A DNA stretch of 64,000 nucleotides from Bacteroidaceae bacterium (GTDB lineage: Bacteria > Bacteroidota > Bacteroidia > Bacteroidales > Bacteroidaceae), in contig JAGBTN010000018.1 in the NCBI GenBank assembly GCA_017631315.1, positions 159,941 through 223,940 of the forward strand, read 5' to 3'. The notes beneath the pieces were generated by a model that saw only the letters and a program-made list of their open reading frames with translations, ran no database searches and had not been told where the DNA came from. Each line of letters begins with the position of its first letter. Position 1 is the first letter of the stretch. A program made the translations under genes and the position numbers. This document shows positions 52,296-62,758 of the stretch, piece by piece.

Positions 52296-55200
52296 TTATT
52301 TCAGCACTTTCTTGCCGCCAACGATGTTGATGCCCTTCTGCATCTTGCCGAGGCGCTGGCCTGCAACATTGTAGATAGGAGCGTCACCGTTAATAGCTTC
52401 AATGCCGCTGATGCCGGTTGCATCGTTACCAGCGAAGGGATAGAATGCTTTCACAGCAGTTGTGAATTGCAAGTAACCCTTACCGGCAGCAATAGTAGAA
52501 CCGGTAGTTGCCTTTGCAAAGCCAACCTCGTCGTCCTGCTTAGCAAGGATGTACTGAGTACCGTCGGCTGTAACGTCAGCAGTAGCAGCAATGAGTTCGT
52601 TAGTAGCACCAAGGCTTGCACCTGTAGTAGTGTTGACATTGTATGTGCCTGCAGCGTCAGCCTTTACAACAACAGCCGTACCAGCAGGAACGGTGGTAAC
52701 AGGTTCGAGGTGAACATAACCATCCATTGCCTGAGCAGCAAATGCGCTTACCTCTGTACCAGTGAAGTCAACGTCAACGGGTGCAACATATGTAGCATAG
52801 AGAGCTTCGCCAATGGTAACAGTCTCTGTTGCTTCAGCAGCGCCAACACGATAGAGACGGAAGTTATCTACAACAATCCAATCTTTTTCCTTAACGTCTT
52901 CAGCGTCGCGATAGATACCAATCTCAAGTGTTCCTGCTGCACCAACATTCACTACTGGAGCCTGTACGGTATAAGTGCCGAGCCTGAAGAAGCGAGGAGC
53001 TTGAGCGCAAGCGTCGGGAATAACCTGATCGCTATCCAAGCGGCCATAGCCTGCACCCTTGTTGGCACCTTCCATGATGCTGGGCAGAAGAGTTTTATTC
53101 TCCTCAGAACCTGCATAGATGTATGCCAGCTGGCTGACGTTGCCTGCAATAGCAGAATCCCAGTCGCCATCACGATAGTAGCCTGTGCATTCTACGATGT
53201 ACTTACCGGCAGGCAGTCCTTCGATGGTCTGCTTGAGGTAAACCTTACCTACTTCAGCGGTGTTCCACATTTCGAATACATAGTCACCATTTGCGTCGTT
53301 GCCCTTCCAGTTCCAGATAGAGCCAGCGTTGCGGTCCCACTTAGAATCATTGAGGTCGCCATTTGCAGCTCCCTTGTCGTTGCCATCGAAGTCGTTCTGG
53401 CTGAATGTGTTCTGATGGATGAAGTAGCTGACGTCAGCAGGATTCTCGGGAGTAGCTGCTGCTGCAAGAGCGTCGAGCTGTTCGCGAGTAACGACCTTCC
53501 ACTGGTTGTAGAGGTTGTCGGCACCAGCCTTGTCTGTGTCCACCTGGTAGCGTTCGTCCTCTGTCATGCCGAGGTATTTGCCTTCTACTCCTTCAAGTCC
53601 GCTCTGGATGATGCGATAGTTACCGTTTCCGACAGCTTCGAATGTCCAAGCCCAATTTTCACCAGTTGTGAAGTCGTCGCCAAAACCGCAGTCAACATAG
53701 CCGTTGTGACCGAGACCGTCGTTTGCACCACGGCGTCCGTTGGGCAGGTTTGTCTGGATAGAGAAGCGGTTTTCGCCGCTGCTGTTGGCACGGAGTACCA
53801 TGGGCCATGAGCTGATGTTGTAGTCGAGTGAAGTGTGTGTACCCCAGTCGTTGCCGCCAGCGAGGAACTGACCGGCACCTACGTTGTAGAGCCAGCACTC
53901 CAGACCATCGGCGGGTTCAGCTGAAGCGAAGGTATAGTTGTGACGCGGAGAGAGAGCCTTGCGGAGTTCCCAACGGATGAGGCTGAGAGCACGACCTGCA
54001 TCCTGCAAGCATACGTTGGCATTCTTTGCATATGCGAGAACATCAGCATCGATGCCTTCAACGCCTTCTGCCTGTGCCAAAGCACTGCTAAGGCGCTTGC
54101 GATTTTCGTTGCCTTCGAAGGCCTTGCTGGGAGAATTTTCAGCCATGCTGTTGCCATAGATGCCACCGTCAGCATAACGACCACCCCAATTCTGGTGAAC
54201 GTGATAAGCAAATACATTGACAGAACCGTCAGTCTTGATAAGAGCACGCTGTTCAGCAGTGAGCTTCACAACTTCTCCTTCATACCAACCGTCAACACCA
54301 GGTTCGTAACCAGTACGTGACCATACGAGTGTGCCATTGATGTAGTATTCGCAGGGAGCATCGTCATGAGGAGCAGGCATGTAGAGTTGTGCGGGCAGTT
54401 CGCCTTCAGCCTTGAAGTAGCGGCGAACATAAACCTCACCCATGTTGCCAGACCAGCCATTTGGCAGGATATTGTTATTGTAGCTCCATACAGCATCTGG
54501 AACATTTATCATTTGGAAATCTGTTTCATACCATGCATTGCCGTTTTCATCTGCTGCAGGAACACCATAAATATGATTATAGTAGCTATCGTTGTAGCCC
54601 ATGCCAGAGTCGAAGGTCATAGTGTATGCAGGTTTGTATTGTTCACCGCTCCATTTGATAGAACCTACGATGGCATCGTTTGTGCCGTCCCAAACTTCAA
54701 TATTATCAGCTGCAACAACAGCAGGCTCAACCTTTAACTCGTAGCTTGCAGTCCAGTTGCTATTTGCGTCGGTAGCAGTGATGATGGTTGTACCTCTTGC
54801 TACGCCGGTAACAGTACCATCGGCTGCAACAGTTGCAACATTTTCATTGGAAGAAGTCCAAGTGAAAGAGGGAGTTGCCATATTCTGCACGGTAGGTTCA
54901 TACTTAGCAGTGAAGCCTACGAAGAGTGTGCGGTTTTCGTTGGGGAAAATAATGTAACTGCCATCCTCGCTAAGGACATATTTGTAACCATTGTAATTCT
55001 GCAGAGGCTGTACGAAGAGTTTGGAATTCGTGTCGTAGTAGCCGAATGCACCATCATTACGCATTACAGGCTTAAAGTCATAGATAATATTGTCGCCTTC
55101 TTTGATGGTCATGTAGTTGATACGTCCGCGCATTGGGTTGTCCCATTCTGGGTTTGCGAAAAGAGACAAAGCGCGAGAGGTAGGAATAGTTTCTGTTTGA

Positions 55201-56813
55201 CCTGTAGGATATTCTGTACCGTTCACAACCAACTTCGTCACGTCTGCTGTTACCTCATAATCGGTGTTCACGCTAAAGGGGGCGAAGTTGTCGCCACCGC
55301 CTGTTGTTTCACCTGTGAAGTAACCGAAGTTTTGTTTGTTGCCGTTCATATAGAGGGAAATACCAGTGCCTGCAAATGTGTTACGTGCGCTGAAGATGCC
55401 GCACCAACCATCAGAGGTGTCATAAACATTGAATGCAGTTTGGAGCTGGGTTGCTGTAACAGGAATGTAGGGCAGCGTGAAGGGGTTCTCTCTTATTGCG
55501 CCGGTGCTTTCGATGTATGCCAACGGGCTGTAAGTGTGGTTGTCGGTCTCGTCAATTTCAAAGATGCTTGAGTCGTATTCTTCAAGAATGGGAACACTCT
55601 CAATTTTAATATTGTCGAAATGGAAGAGGTATTGGGGAGCGTCGTCAACTACACCAAAGTTTACGGCAAGTGTGGTTTCAGGAGCATCTGCAACAAAAGT
55701 GAATGAGTGGGGTGCGTTGTTTTGTGCAGTTTTTGGGAGTGTTGTAAAACCAAGAATTTCTCCGCCAACAGAAGTGGGATAGTAATCATTTTGTGGGAAG
55801 TCCCAGTTGTTCGTTACGAATACGGGAAGTGCTGCCCATCTATCATTGTCCCAAGAAGTCCAGCCATCGGATGTGAAATTGAATGAAACACGATATGTTT
55901 CACCAACTGTCAAACCTTCAACCTTGCACTGGTATGGTTCCCAACCACCTTCGCCCTTGTAGGGGTTGAAGAAGTTGTTATTGCCTTCATTTTCAATGTT
56001 GTCGTATGTGGTACCATAACCAAAGCGGCAGGTCCAGTTGTTCATGTTCTGATACTTTGTGTCAGCGATTTCGGTAGAACGGAGGGAACCGATTTTCTTC
56101 CATGCGCCATCAACATACTTGTACTCGCTGTTGTCTTCCTTAAGAATGACGAGCTTACCTTCATAAGTTGTTGTAGTAGCGAGGTCGTCAACTTCGTCCA
56201 TGTTGCCCCATTTCTCGTACTGGCCTTTGTTGTTGTAGGCATATATCTCACCATTCAATACATCCTTAACGAAGGGCTCTGTACCGCCATAGTAATGTGC
56301 AGCATTAGCAACGATCTTTACTTTAGGAGTCTTAATTACAGGCACTTCTGGAGTGAAGTCTGGGTCTGGAGTGTAGTCAACCACAATAGAAGTCGGACGG
56401 AAAGCACCAGTCATAGTAAAAGTTACGGAACTTGTCGCTTCTCCTGGTGTCCAAGTACCATTGGAGTATGTGCCTGTGTTAGCCGTCGCGTTTGCCTTTT
56501 GAGCTGCGGGATTCGTTGTAAGCGTGATGCCGTTAAGAGTGCCTCTTGTACCAGCAACATTAACCGTCATCTGGTATGTTGCATCAAGCCCAATAACAGT
56601 GCTAACAGTTGGGGATCCAGTGGTTCCATCCTGTTTAGCAATGTCAATAGTTACATGGCCATCTGAATGTTTCCATGTGTACGGGACATCAATCTTAGTG
56701 CTACCCTGAGGTAGTGTTGCTCTCAAGTCGCTAGCATTGAATATGGCTTCATCAGCAAATAGCTGTCCGATGCCAAACACAAGCGAAGCGAGAATTAATA
56801 AATGTTTCTTCAT
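52296..56813 (-). CDS. Large secreted multidomain protein with BIG2 domain and T9SS-like tail
   Basis: A 1505-residue exported protein with a signal peptide (cleavage after LFA, residue ~20). Visible parts: N-terminal beta segments, two carbohydrate-binding-like jelly-roll regions (~245-410 and 1155-1315 with FRLGTYTVQAPVVNVGAAG), a BIG2 Ig-like domain (~640-690, SSNENVATVAADGTVTGVARG), a beta-galactosidase-type sugar-binding region (~730-870) and a C-terminal tail IYNVAGQRLGKMQKGINIV. No catalytic site could be recognised. Likely a surface polysaccharide-binding or processing protein. It has its own promoter. Confidence 0.85.
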   Translation of the reverse strand: MKKHLLILASLVFGIGQLFADEAIFNASDLRATLPQGSTKIDVPYTWKHSDGHVTIDIAKQDGTTGSPTVSTVIGLDATYQMTVNVAGTRGTLNGITLTTNPAAQKANATANTGTYSNGTWTPGEATSSVTFTMTGAFRPTSIVVDYTPDPDFTPEVPVIKTPKVKIVANAAHYYGGTEPFVKDVLNGEIYAYNNKGQYEKWGNMDEVDDLATTTTYEGKLVILKEDNSEYKYVDGAWKKIGSLRSTEIADTKYQNMNNWTCRFGYGTTYDNIENEGNNNFFNPYKGEGGWEPYQCKVEGLTVGETYRVSFNFTSDGWTSWDNDRWAALPVFVTNNWDFPQNDYYPTSVGGEILGFTTLPKTAQNNAPHSFTFVADAPETTLAVNFGVVDDAPQYLFHFDNIKIESVPILEEYDSSIFEIDETDNHTYSPLAYIESTGAIRENPFTLPYIPVTATQLQTAFNVYDTSDGWCGIFSARNTFAGTGISLYMNGNKQNFGYFTGETTGGGDNFAPFSVNTDYEVTADVTKLVVNGTEYPTGQTETIPTSRALSLFANPEWDNPMRGRINYMTIKEGDNIIYDFKPVMRNDGAFGYYDTNSKLFVQPLQNYNGYKYVLSEDGSYIIFPNENRTLFVGFTAKYEPTVQNMATPSFTWTSSNENVATVAADGTVTGVARGTTIITATDANSNWTASYELKVEPAVVAADNIEVWDGTNDAIVGSIKWSGEQYKPAYTMTFDSGMGYNDSYYNHIYGVPAADENGNAWYETDFQMINVPDAVWSYNNNILPNGWSGNMGEVYVRRYFKAEGELPAQLYMPAPHDDAPCEYYINGTLVWSRTGYEPGVDGWYEGEVVKLTAEQRALIKTDGSVNVFAYHVHQNWGGRYADGGIYGNSMAENSPSKAFEGNENRKRLSSALAQAEGVEGIDADVLAYAKNANVCLQDAGRALSLIRWELRKALSPRHNYTFASAEPADGLECWLYNVGAGQFLAGGNDWGTHTSLDYNISSWPMVLRANSSGENRFSIQTNLPNGRRGANDGLGHNGYVDCGFGDDFTTGENWAWTFEAVGNGNYRIIQSGLEGVEGKYLGMTEDERYQVDTDKAGADNLYNQWKVVTREQLDALAAAATPENPADVSYFIHQNTFSQNDFDGNDKGAANGDLNDSKWDRNAGSIWNWKGNDANGDYVFEMWNTAEVGKVYLKQTIEGLPAGKYIVECTGYYRDGDWDSAIAGNVSQLAYIYAGSEENKTLLPSIMEGANKGAGYGRLDSDQVIPDACAQAPRFFRLGTYTVQAPVVNVGAAGTLEIGIYRDAEDVKEKDWIVVDNFRLYRVGAAEATETVTIGEALYATYVAPVDVDFTGTEVSAFAAQAMDGYVHLEPVTTVPAGTAVVVKADAAGTYNVNTTTGASLGATNELIAATADVTADGTQYILAKQDDEVGFAKATTGSTIAAGKGYLQFTTAVKAFYPFAGNDATGISGIEAINGDAPIYNVAGQRLGKMQKGINIVGGKKVLK

Positions 56814-56865
56814 ACTTGTAGAAGTTTAGTTAATAAATATTGGTTAATTATTATATTTTTCGCAC

Positions 56866-56897
56866 CAAAGTTAGTATTATTTGCAATACGACACAAA
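56866..56897 (-). promoter_or_regulatory. Promoter of the 1505-aa gene
   Basis: On the minus strand TTTG (56894-56897), 20 bp, TAACTTTG (56866-56873), 52 bp before the start. Confidence 0.88.
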
Positions 56898-56953
56898 GAA
56901 AAGTTAAATTTTTTATGTCTTGTACACTTAATTATTTAATGTGTAGGTACAAT

Positions 56954-56996
56954 TTACCCCTTTGCGGCATCTCTTTCGAGGCGTGCAAAGGGGTAA
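56954..56996 (-). terminator. Hairpin after asd
   Basis: TTACCCCTTTGC and GCAAAGGGGTAA form a 12-bp perfect stem, with an inner GCATCTC/GAGGCGT part. It follows the asd stop by 31 bp; the T run is weak. Confidence 0.7.
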
Positions 56997-57027
56997 TTAT
57001 GCTTTTTTTATGTGTCCGACAGTTGTC

Positions 57028-58038
57028 TTACTTGATGTTGCCTACGCTGATGAGGTATTCGGCTATCTGTACGGCGTTGAGGGCTGCTCCTTTTTTTATC
57101 TGGTCGCTAACGAGCCAGAAGGTGATACCGTTGGGGTTGGCAAGGTCTTTGCGTATGCGGCCAACGAAGACGTCGTCGCAGTTTTCGTGGAAGAGTGGCA
57201 TGGGGTATTTCTTCTCTTCGGGGCAGTCTTCGAGTGCGAGTCCTTGTCCGTTGCGTACAGCTTCTCTGAACTCTTCTACGCTGACGGGGCGTTCTGTTTC
57301 TGCCCATACGCATTCGCTGTGGCAGCGGAGTGAGGGTACACGGACGCACATGGCACTGACTTGGCAGTCGGTGTGCATGATTTTCTTGGTCTCGTTGTAC
57401 ATCTTCATTTCCTCTTTTGTGTAGCCGTTGTCGCAGAAGACGTCAATCTGCGGTATGACATTGAAGGCGAGCTGATAGGCGAACTTCTCGATGGTTGGCT
57501 TTTCGCCTGCGAGTACTTGGCGTGATTGTTCGAAGAGTTCTGCCATTGCTGCTGCTCCTGCTCCGCTGGCGGCCTGGTAGCTGGAAACGTGTACGCGCTT
57601 GATGTGCGAGAGGTTTTCCAGTGCCTGCAGTGCTACGACCATCATGATGGTGGTGCAGTTGGGGTTGGCTATGATGCCGCGTGGGCGGTTGAGTGCGTCT
57701 GCAGCATTGCATTCGGGCACGACGAGGGGCACGTCTTCGTCCATGCGGAACGCGCTGGAGTTGTCTATCATTACGGCTCCGTGCTTGGTGATGGTTTCGG
57801 CAAATTCCTTGCTTGTGCCGCCACCTGCGCTTGTGAAGGCGATGTCTACGCCTTTGAAGTCGTCGTTATGCTGCAGGAGTTTTACCTCTATTTCTTTTCC
57901 TCGGAAGGTGTATTTGCTGCCTGCGCTGCGTTCGCTGCCGAACAGGAGCAGTTCGTCGATGGGGAAATTTCTCTCGTCCAGCACTCGCAGGAACTCTTGT
58001 CCTACGGCACCGCTTGCGCCTACTATTGCTACTTTCAT
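57028..58038 (-). CDS. asd: Aspartate-semialdehyde dehydrogenase
   Basis: Reduces beta-aspartyl phosphate to the semialdehyde, the branch point to lysine/diaminopimelate, threonine and methionine. NADP motif [15 protein letters not shown], active-site Cys in [15 protein letters not shown] (~residue 128), [16 protein letters not shown] and the His in [10 protein letters not shown]. 336 residues. GC-rich element copy 6 lies in its 5' leader. Confidence 0.97.
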   Translation of the reverse strand: MKVAIVGASGAVGQEFLRVLDERNFPIDELLLFGSERSAGSKYTFRGKEIEVKLLQHNDDFKGVDIAFTSAGGGTSKEFAETITKHGAVMIDNSSAFRMDEDVPLVVPECNAADALNRPRGIIANPNCTTIMMVVALQALENLSHIKRVHVSSYQAASGAGAAAMAELFEQSRQVLAGEKPTIEKFAYQLAFNVIPQIDVFCDNGYTKEEMKMYNETKKIMHTDCQVSAMCVRVPSLRCHSECVWAETERPVSVEEFREAVRNGQGLALEDCPEEKKYPMPLFHENCDDVFVGRIRKDLANPNGITFWLVSDQIKKGAALNAVQIAEYLISVGNIK

Positions 58039-58041
58039 AAA

Positions 58042-58074
58042 GCCTCCTCCAAACCTCCCCCTCCAGGGAGAGGT
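58042..58074. repeat. GC-rich palindromic element (copy 6)
   Basis: GCCTCCTCCAAACCTCCCCC then TCCAGGGAGAGGTTT: a single arm placed 3 bp upstream of the asd start codon, so it forms a hairpin in the leader right at the ribosome site. Confidence 0.75.
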
Positions 58075-58110
58075 TTTTGTTATTTTAATGTTAATGGATT
58101 ATTGCGGCTG

Positions 58111-58118
58111 CAAAGATA
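58111..58118 (-). promoter_or_regulatory. -7 box of asd
   Basis: TATCTTTG on the minus strand, 72 bp before the start; no clear -33. Confidence 0.6.
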
Positions 58119-58205
58119 CAAAAAAAGTTTAGAGTGTGTTGTTTGACGTGAGGAGATTTTGTGTTTGTTGTGTGTTTTTGATAAATGTCAAATGTAAGGA
58201 GGGAA

Positions 58206-58292
58206 AACTTCACGTGTAAAGATGTCAAACTTCACGTGTAAAGATGCCCAACTTCACGTGTGTAGTTGACCGTTTTAACGTGTGTAGTTTTC
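58206..58292. repeat. 22-bp-period quasi-palindromic array H
   Basis: Four units, cores CACGTG (three) and TAACGTG, in the divergent gap between asd and the antiporter-protease gene; linkers GATGTC, GATGCCC, GTTGACC. The stretch 58039-58486 (448 bp) holds copy 6 of the GC-rich element, two promoter boxes and this array. Confidence 0.88.
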
Positions 58293-58448
58293 AATCTTCT
58301 TTTGGCAGGTTTTACTTGCGACTGTATGGGGTTGTTTTTCAGATTGTTTTGTCCGGTTTGCTCTGATGTGTGTTGTGTTTGGGTGAGGTAGTGTTTGTGT
58401 GCGCGAAAAAAGTTGAAAGCGGAAGTCGGAATGTTGAAAGATTTTTTG

Positions 58449-58456
58449 TATCTTTG
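58449..58456 (+). promoter_or_regulatory. -7 box of the antiporter-protease gene
   Basis: TATCTTTG, 30 bp before the chosen start at 58487; rules out the upstream in-frame start at 58370. Confidence 0.65.
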
Positions 58457-58486
58457 CTCCCGATTTATACGTTTTACGGTCGACGA

Positions 58487-61400
58487 ATGGTGTTTCTCAG
58501 TACATTTTTATGCTTGGCGCAGGCTCAAGTGCAACAGTCTCTGTTGGCTTCGGCTCTGATTACCGACCCCACATGGGTTTTCTCGGTGGTGTTGGGCATC
58601 ATTCTGTTTGCTCCGTTGTTGCTTCGGCCGTTGCGTATTCCTCCCGTCATTGTGCTTATTCTGGCGGGTATTCTTGTTGGCCCATACGGATTCAACCTTT
58701 TGGCGCACGACCGTTCTTTTGAACTCTTTGGGCAGGTAGGCATATATTATATAATGTTCCTTGCCGGTCTGGAACTGGAAATGGGCAGCGTGGAGCAATA
58801 TGGACGCGATGGCCTTCGTTTTGGCTTCCTCACCTTTGCCATTCCTTTTGTGATAGGCATTGCCTCGAGCATGCTGCTGCTCGACTTCAGTTTGGCAACA
58901 AGTATTCTGCTTGCCTGCATATATGCCAGCCACACACTCGTGACCTATCCCATCGTAGGACGTTATGGCTTGAGCCGGCATCGCACGGTTGTCGTCACGG
59001 TTGTTGCTACGGCTTTTGCGCTTTTTGCTGCCCTGCTTGTCCTGGCGTTGGTCATCGATGGGCAAAACCCCGACACATCGTGGCTCACCTGGCTGTTCTT
59101 TGGCCTGAAATGCGTGTCATACATCGCCTTCGTCATCTTTGTCTTTCCCCGTATAGGCCGTTGGTTCATGCGCCGCTACGACGACAGTGTCATGCAATAT
59201 ATATTTGTACTTCTGCTCGTCTTCCTCAGTGCATCGCTTGCCAAACTGGTGGGACTGGAAGGCTTGCTCGGTGCGTTCCTTGCCGGTTTGATAGTCAATC
59301 GACTCATTCCGAAGACGAGTCCTCTGATGACACGCCTTGAATTTGTAGGCAATGCCCTGTTCATCCCATATTTCCTGATAGGCGTAGGCATGATAATCGA
59401 CCTCGGCATCCTTGTCCGACACCCCGAAGCCCTCTGGGTTGTCGTCGTGATGGTGCTGACGGGAGCCTTGACCAAATGGCTGGCCTCTGCAATAATGGCA
59501 TGGACCATGGGCGAGAGCCGTCACAGCATGTGGCTCATGTTTGGCCTGACCAATGCACATGCCGCCGGTGCTCTTGCCATTGTGACCATAGGCACAGCGC
59601 CGGAAGTGCAACTCATGAACGACGAGGTTTTGGGCGGCACAGTCATGCTCATTCTCTTCAGTTGCCTCATCAGCGGTTTTGCCACAAACCATGGTGCCAA
59701 GCAACTTGCCTTGAGCGATACGTCGCTCGAAGACAACCGAGGCTCCTATCACGGCAAATGTCTCATTACTTACAGTCAGGAAGACAATGTCGATGTAATG
59801 ACCCAACTTGCCATACTTATCCGCAATCCATTCATCCCCGATAACCTTATGGGACTTGCCGTAGCCTATGCCGGCAGCGACAACGATGGCGTAGAGATGC
59901 ACCGGCGAGGACGCATCCTGCTCGAAAAGGCACAGATGATTGCCGCTGCGGCAGATGTTCCTATGGCTACACTCAACCGCATGAGCACTAACATTGCAGG
60001 CGGCATACTCCATACGATGAACGAATATGACTGCGGTGAGGTAATCATGTGCCTCAACGACCGCACCACCGGTATGGCAAAGTCTTCCCTGGGAACGGTC
60101 ATCGATAACGTCGTAGGCGGCACCCACCGTGAGGTGATGGCTGTGCGTAGCATTGTTCCGCCCGGAACAATCAGAAGAGTGGTTGTAGCCGTTCCGCAGA
60201 AAGCAGAATACGAAGTGGGGTTCTACAAATGGCTGGAACATATTTGCCGAATAGGCGAGGAACTCGATTGCCATCTGGAATACCATGCGCATGCCGAGAC
60301 CTTACCTTATATAAAAGGCTATATGGAACAAAAGCACAGCCACGTCCGTTCGCACTACAACGAAATGAACCGCTGGATGCAGTTCCTCAATCTGCGTAAC
60401 GAAATGGGACTCGACACCATGCTGGTAGCCGTTACGGCAAGGCCGGGCTTCATTTCCTATCAGAACAAGTTCGAGGAACTGCCATTGCTCATCCATCGTT
60501 ACTTCAGCAACACGAACGTGATGCTGCTTTTCCCCGACCAATGGGGAGAACCACAGGAAAGCATCTCCGTCTTTATGCCTAACGGTACTGCAGTACAAAG
60601 GCAACCACGTTCCATTCGCGATTGGCTGCGCCACAAGTTCCTTACAGCACGCCGTTCTGCCCTGACGCTGTTCCTCCTGTCGCTTCCCTGCTTTTCTCTT
60701 CTCTCTACGGCACAACGTCCTCGCTTCGACAAGATGTCGCCAATGGTTAGGCTTCAGGTTCTTTCCAACTCTTCCTCGAAGACACACGGCAGAGAACATC
60801 GTCAAGCAGCATTGTCAAACCGAGGCGAGAGAATGCTTACGCTCGTGCAGACCACCGACGAAGATGTGCTCGAGGCCTATGGTTGCCACAGCTTTGCACA
60901 CTGGGGAGACATTCATGCCGTGTCTGTTCCGAAGTCGGAACTGGCAGCTCTGTCGCTTCGTCCGGAGATTTTGCGCATAGAAGGGGGCAGAGTGTGCGAT
61001 GCCCACATCGATACGTCTGCCATCATCATCCGTTCCGCACCGTTGCGCGAGGCAACACCTTATCGCTCAGCATACACGGGCAGAGGCGTTGTGGTGGGCG
61101 TTATGGACATCGGTTTCGACTTGACAAACCCCACTTTCTATAGTCGTGACCTCGGTACATATCGTGTCCGTTCTTTCTGGGACATGCTCGATTATGACGG
61201 AGAAAGCGAACAAGAGATGCCCATAGGAGCGGCTTACACTTCGAGTGCAAGCGTATTACGGAAGGCTCATTCTTCCGATAGTCGTCTGCAATACCACGGA
61301 ACTCATACGGCCAGCACTGCAGCCGGAAGCGGATATGACTCTCCATATGTGGGCATGGCTCCCGATGCAGACATCTGTCTGGTGTCTAATTGTGTCTCTT

Positions 61401-62743
61401 CCGACAAGGAAATGGTCCCAGACTCTTTGTGGGATTTCTATGGTCCTGTTGCCGACTTGCTCGGTTTTGAATACATCTTCCGCTATGCCGACAAGGTGGG
61501 GAAACCCTGTGTGGCAAGTTTCAGCGAGGGCTCTCACGAGGACCTTTGGGGCGAAGCACAACTCTACAGCGTTGTTCTCGACAGTCTGGTACGCCCCGGA
61601 CGCCTTATCTGTGCCTCGGCAGGCAATCAGCATCTCTATGGCACATACATGAAAAAAACAGTTGGGAAGGAGCGTGTGGCATCGCTTATTCAGCCAACAG
61701 GAAACACAACTTACATGATGTTGCGCAGTCGCGGCGACTTCAAAATTCAACTGGACTTTATGGCTTCGCCAACATTGCTGCATAGAAGTTATGAGATGCC
61801 GGTCGAGGATATTCTTGCTGCCGAGGATAGTCTTCTTGTTGATACTATTACCGCAGGCGGTCTGACATACGAATTTATCTTTGGTGCCTATCCTTGTTGT
61901 TACGATTCCACTCAACTTGTGACCGATGTCGTTATCAGCAAGATTGGGAAAGGCTTGATTCTTACCGTACAGATGGGCATAGGTGTGAGTGGTGCATCTT
62001 CGGAGGTGGAGGTTTTTCAGCAAATAGGTTATCTCACCAGCCAACCGGGATATCTCAATTATACAGATGCCCAATCAAGTCACAACATTCATTATCCTGC
62101 TTCCGACCCAAGTGTTATATGTGTGGGAGCGACTTCCTATAAGACCGGCTTCTATAACTTCGACGGGATATGGCAATCGAGAGACAGAGGTACAGGTGGA
62201 GTAGTGGCGACATATAGCAGTCGGGGCCCAACGCTTTTGGGTAATATCAAACCCGATGTTGTTGCTCCGGGAACGAATATTGCTGCGGCGTTCAACAGTT
62301 ACTACGTAGAGATGAATCCCGATTATAACACTTCGGAACACGATGTTGCCCGTTATTCGTTCAAGGGTAGGGACTATGCATGGGGCATGGAATCGGGCAC
62401 AAGTATGTCGTGCCCCATGGTGGCTGGCATCATAGCACAGTGGATGGAGGCCGTGCCAACGTTGTCGCGCGAGCAGGTGCTTGAGGTCTTTCAGGCCACT
62501 TGCCGTCGTCCGGATTCATCGCTGACGTATCCCAACAACGATTATGGCTATGGTGAGATTGATGCAGAGGCAGGTCTTGACTATCTGCTTTCGAACTACG
62601 ATGGCCTTGCTTCGGTGCCTTCTTCGCTCAAGCAGCGCGGAATATACGATTTGCAGGGCAGGCGAGTGGAACATCCTTCGAAGGGAATATATATTATTAC
62701 AGACGAGAAGGGAACTAGAAAGAAGGTTTTCCTGAACAAATAA
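58487..62743 (+). CDS. Fusion: CPA2 cation/proton antiporter + USP-like domain + subtilisin-like protease with T9SS tail
   Basis: One uninterrupted frame of 1418 codons. Residues ~15-405 are a CPA2-type (KefB/NapA-like) antiporter with about twelve membrane segments (VILAGILVGPYGFNL, MFLAGLELEM, GLLGAFLAGLIVNRL). Residues ~421-705 look like a soluble universal-stress-type region. At ~714-743 comes RHKFLTARRS plus ALTLFLLSLPCFSLLSTAQ, a complete signal-peptide pattern. Residues ~745-1380 are an S8 subtilase with Asp874 (VMDIGFD), His937 (YHGTHTAS), oxyanion Asn in SAGNQ and Ser1306 (GTSMSCPM). The end IYDLQGRRVEHPSKGIYII is a T9SS-type tail. Separate neighbours fused by loss of a stop, or a real fusion, are both possible. 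lolD follows 15 bp later. Confidence 0.88.
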   Translation: MVFLSTFLCLAQAQVQQSLLASALITDPTWVFSVVLGIILFAPLLLRPLRIPPVIVLILAGILVGPYGFNLLAHDRSFELFGQVGIYYIMFLAGLELEMGSVEQYGRDGLRFGFLTFAIPFVIGIASSMLLLDFSLATSILLACIYASHTLVTYPIVGRYGLSRHRTVVVTVVATAFALFAALLVLALVIDGQNPDTSWLTWLFFGLKCVSYIAFVIFVFPRIGRWFMRRYDDSVMQYIFVLLLVFLSASLAKLVGLEGLLGAFLAGLIVNRLIPKTSPLMTRLEFVGNALFIPYFLIGVGMIIDLGILVRHPEALWVVVVMVLTGALTKWLASAIMAWTMGESRHSMWLMFGLTNAHAAGALAIVTIGTAPEVQLMNDEVLGGTVMLILFSCLISGFATNHGAKQLALSDTSLEDNRGSYHGKCLITYSQEDNVDVMTQLAILIRNPFIPDNLMGLAVAYAGSDNDGVEMHRRGRILLEKAQMIAAAADVPMATLNRMSTNIAGGILHTMNEYDCGEVIMCLNDRTTGMAKSSLGTVIDNVVGGTHREVMAVRSIVPPGTIRRVVVAVPQKAEYEVGFYKWLEHICRIGEELDCHLEYHAHAETLPYIKGYMEQKHSHVRSHYNEMNRWMQFLNLRNEMGLDTMLVAVTARPGFISYQNKFEELPLLIHRYFSNTNVMLLFPDQWGEPQESISVFMPNGTAVQRQPRSIRDWLRHKFLTARRSALTLFLLSLPCFSLLSTAQRPRFDKMSPMVRLQVLSNSSSKTHGREHRQAALSNRGERMLTLVQTTDEDVLEAYGCHSFAHWGDIHAVSVPKSELAALSLRPEILRIEGGRVCDAHIDTSAIIIRSAPLREATPYRSAYTGRGVVVGVMDIGFDLTNPTFYSRDLGTYRVRSFWDMLDYDGESEQEMPIGAAYTSSASVLRKAHSSDSRLQYHGTHTASTAAGSGYDSPYVGMAPDADICLVSNCVSSDKEMVPDSLWDFYGPVADLLGFEYIFRYADKVGKPCVASFSEGSHEDLWGEAQLYSVVLDSLVRPGRLICASAGNQHLYGTYMKKTVGKERVASLIQPTGNTTYMMLRSRGDFKIQLDFMASPTLLHRSYEMPVEDILAAEDSLLVDTITAGGLTYEFIFGAYPCCYDSTQLVTDVVISKIGKGLILTVQMGIGVSGASSEVEVFQQIGYLTSQPGYLNYTDAQSSHNIHYPASDPSVICVGATSYKTGFYNFDGIWQSRDRGTGGVVATYSSRGPTLLGNIKPDVVAPGTNIAAAFNSYYVEMNPDYNTSEHDVARYSFKGRDYAWGMESGTSMSCPMVAGIIAQWMEAVPTLSREQVLEVFQATCRRPDSSLTYPNNDYGYGEIDAEAGLDYLLSNYDGLASVPSSLKQRGIYDLQGRRVEHPSKGIYIITDEKGTRKKVFLNK

Positions 62744-62758
62744 TGTTACATATAGGAA

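Noticed and set aside
52467-53810. Plus-strand open frame of 447 codons inside the 1505-aa gene
   Set aside because: Ser/Cys/Val-rich antisense reading of a secreted protein; no start signals.
59117-60292. Minus-strand open frame of 391 codons opposite the antiporter
   Set aside because: His/Cys-rich antisense product with no motif; the plus strand has clear membrane segments.
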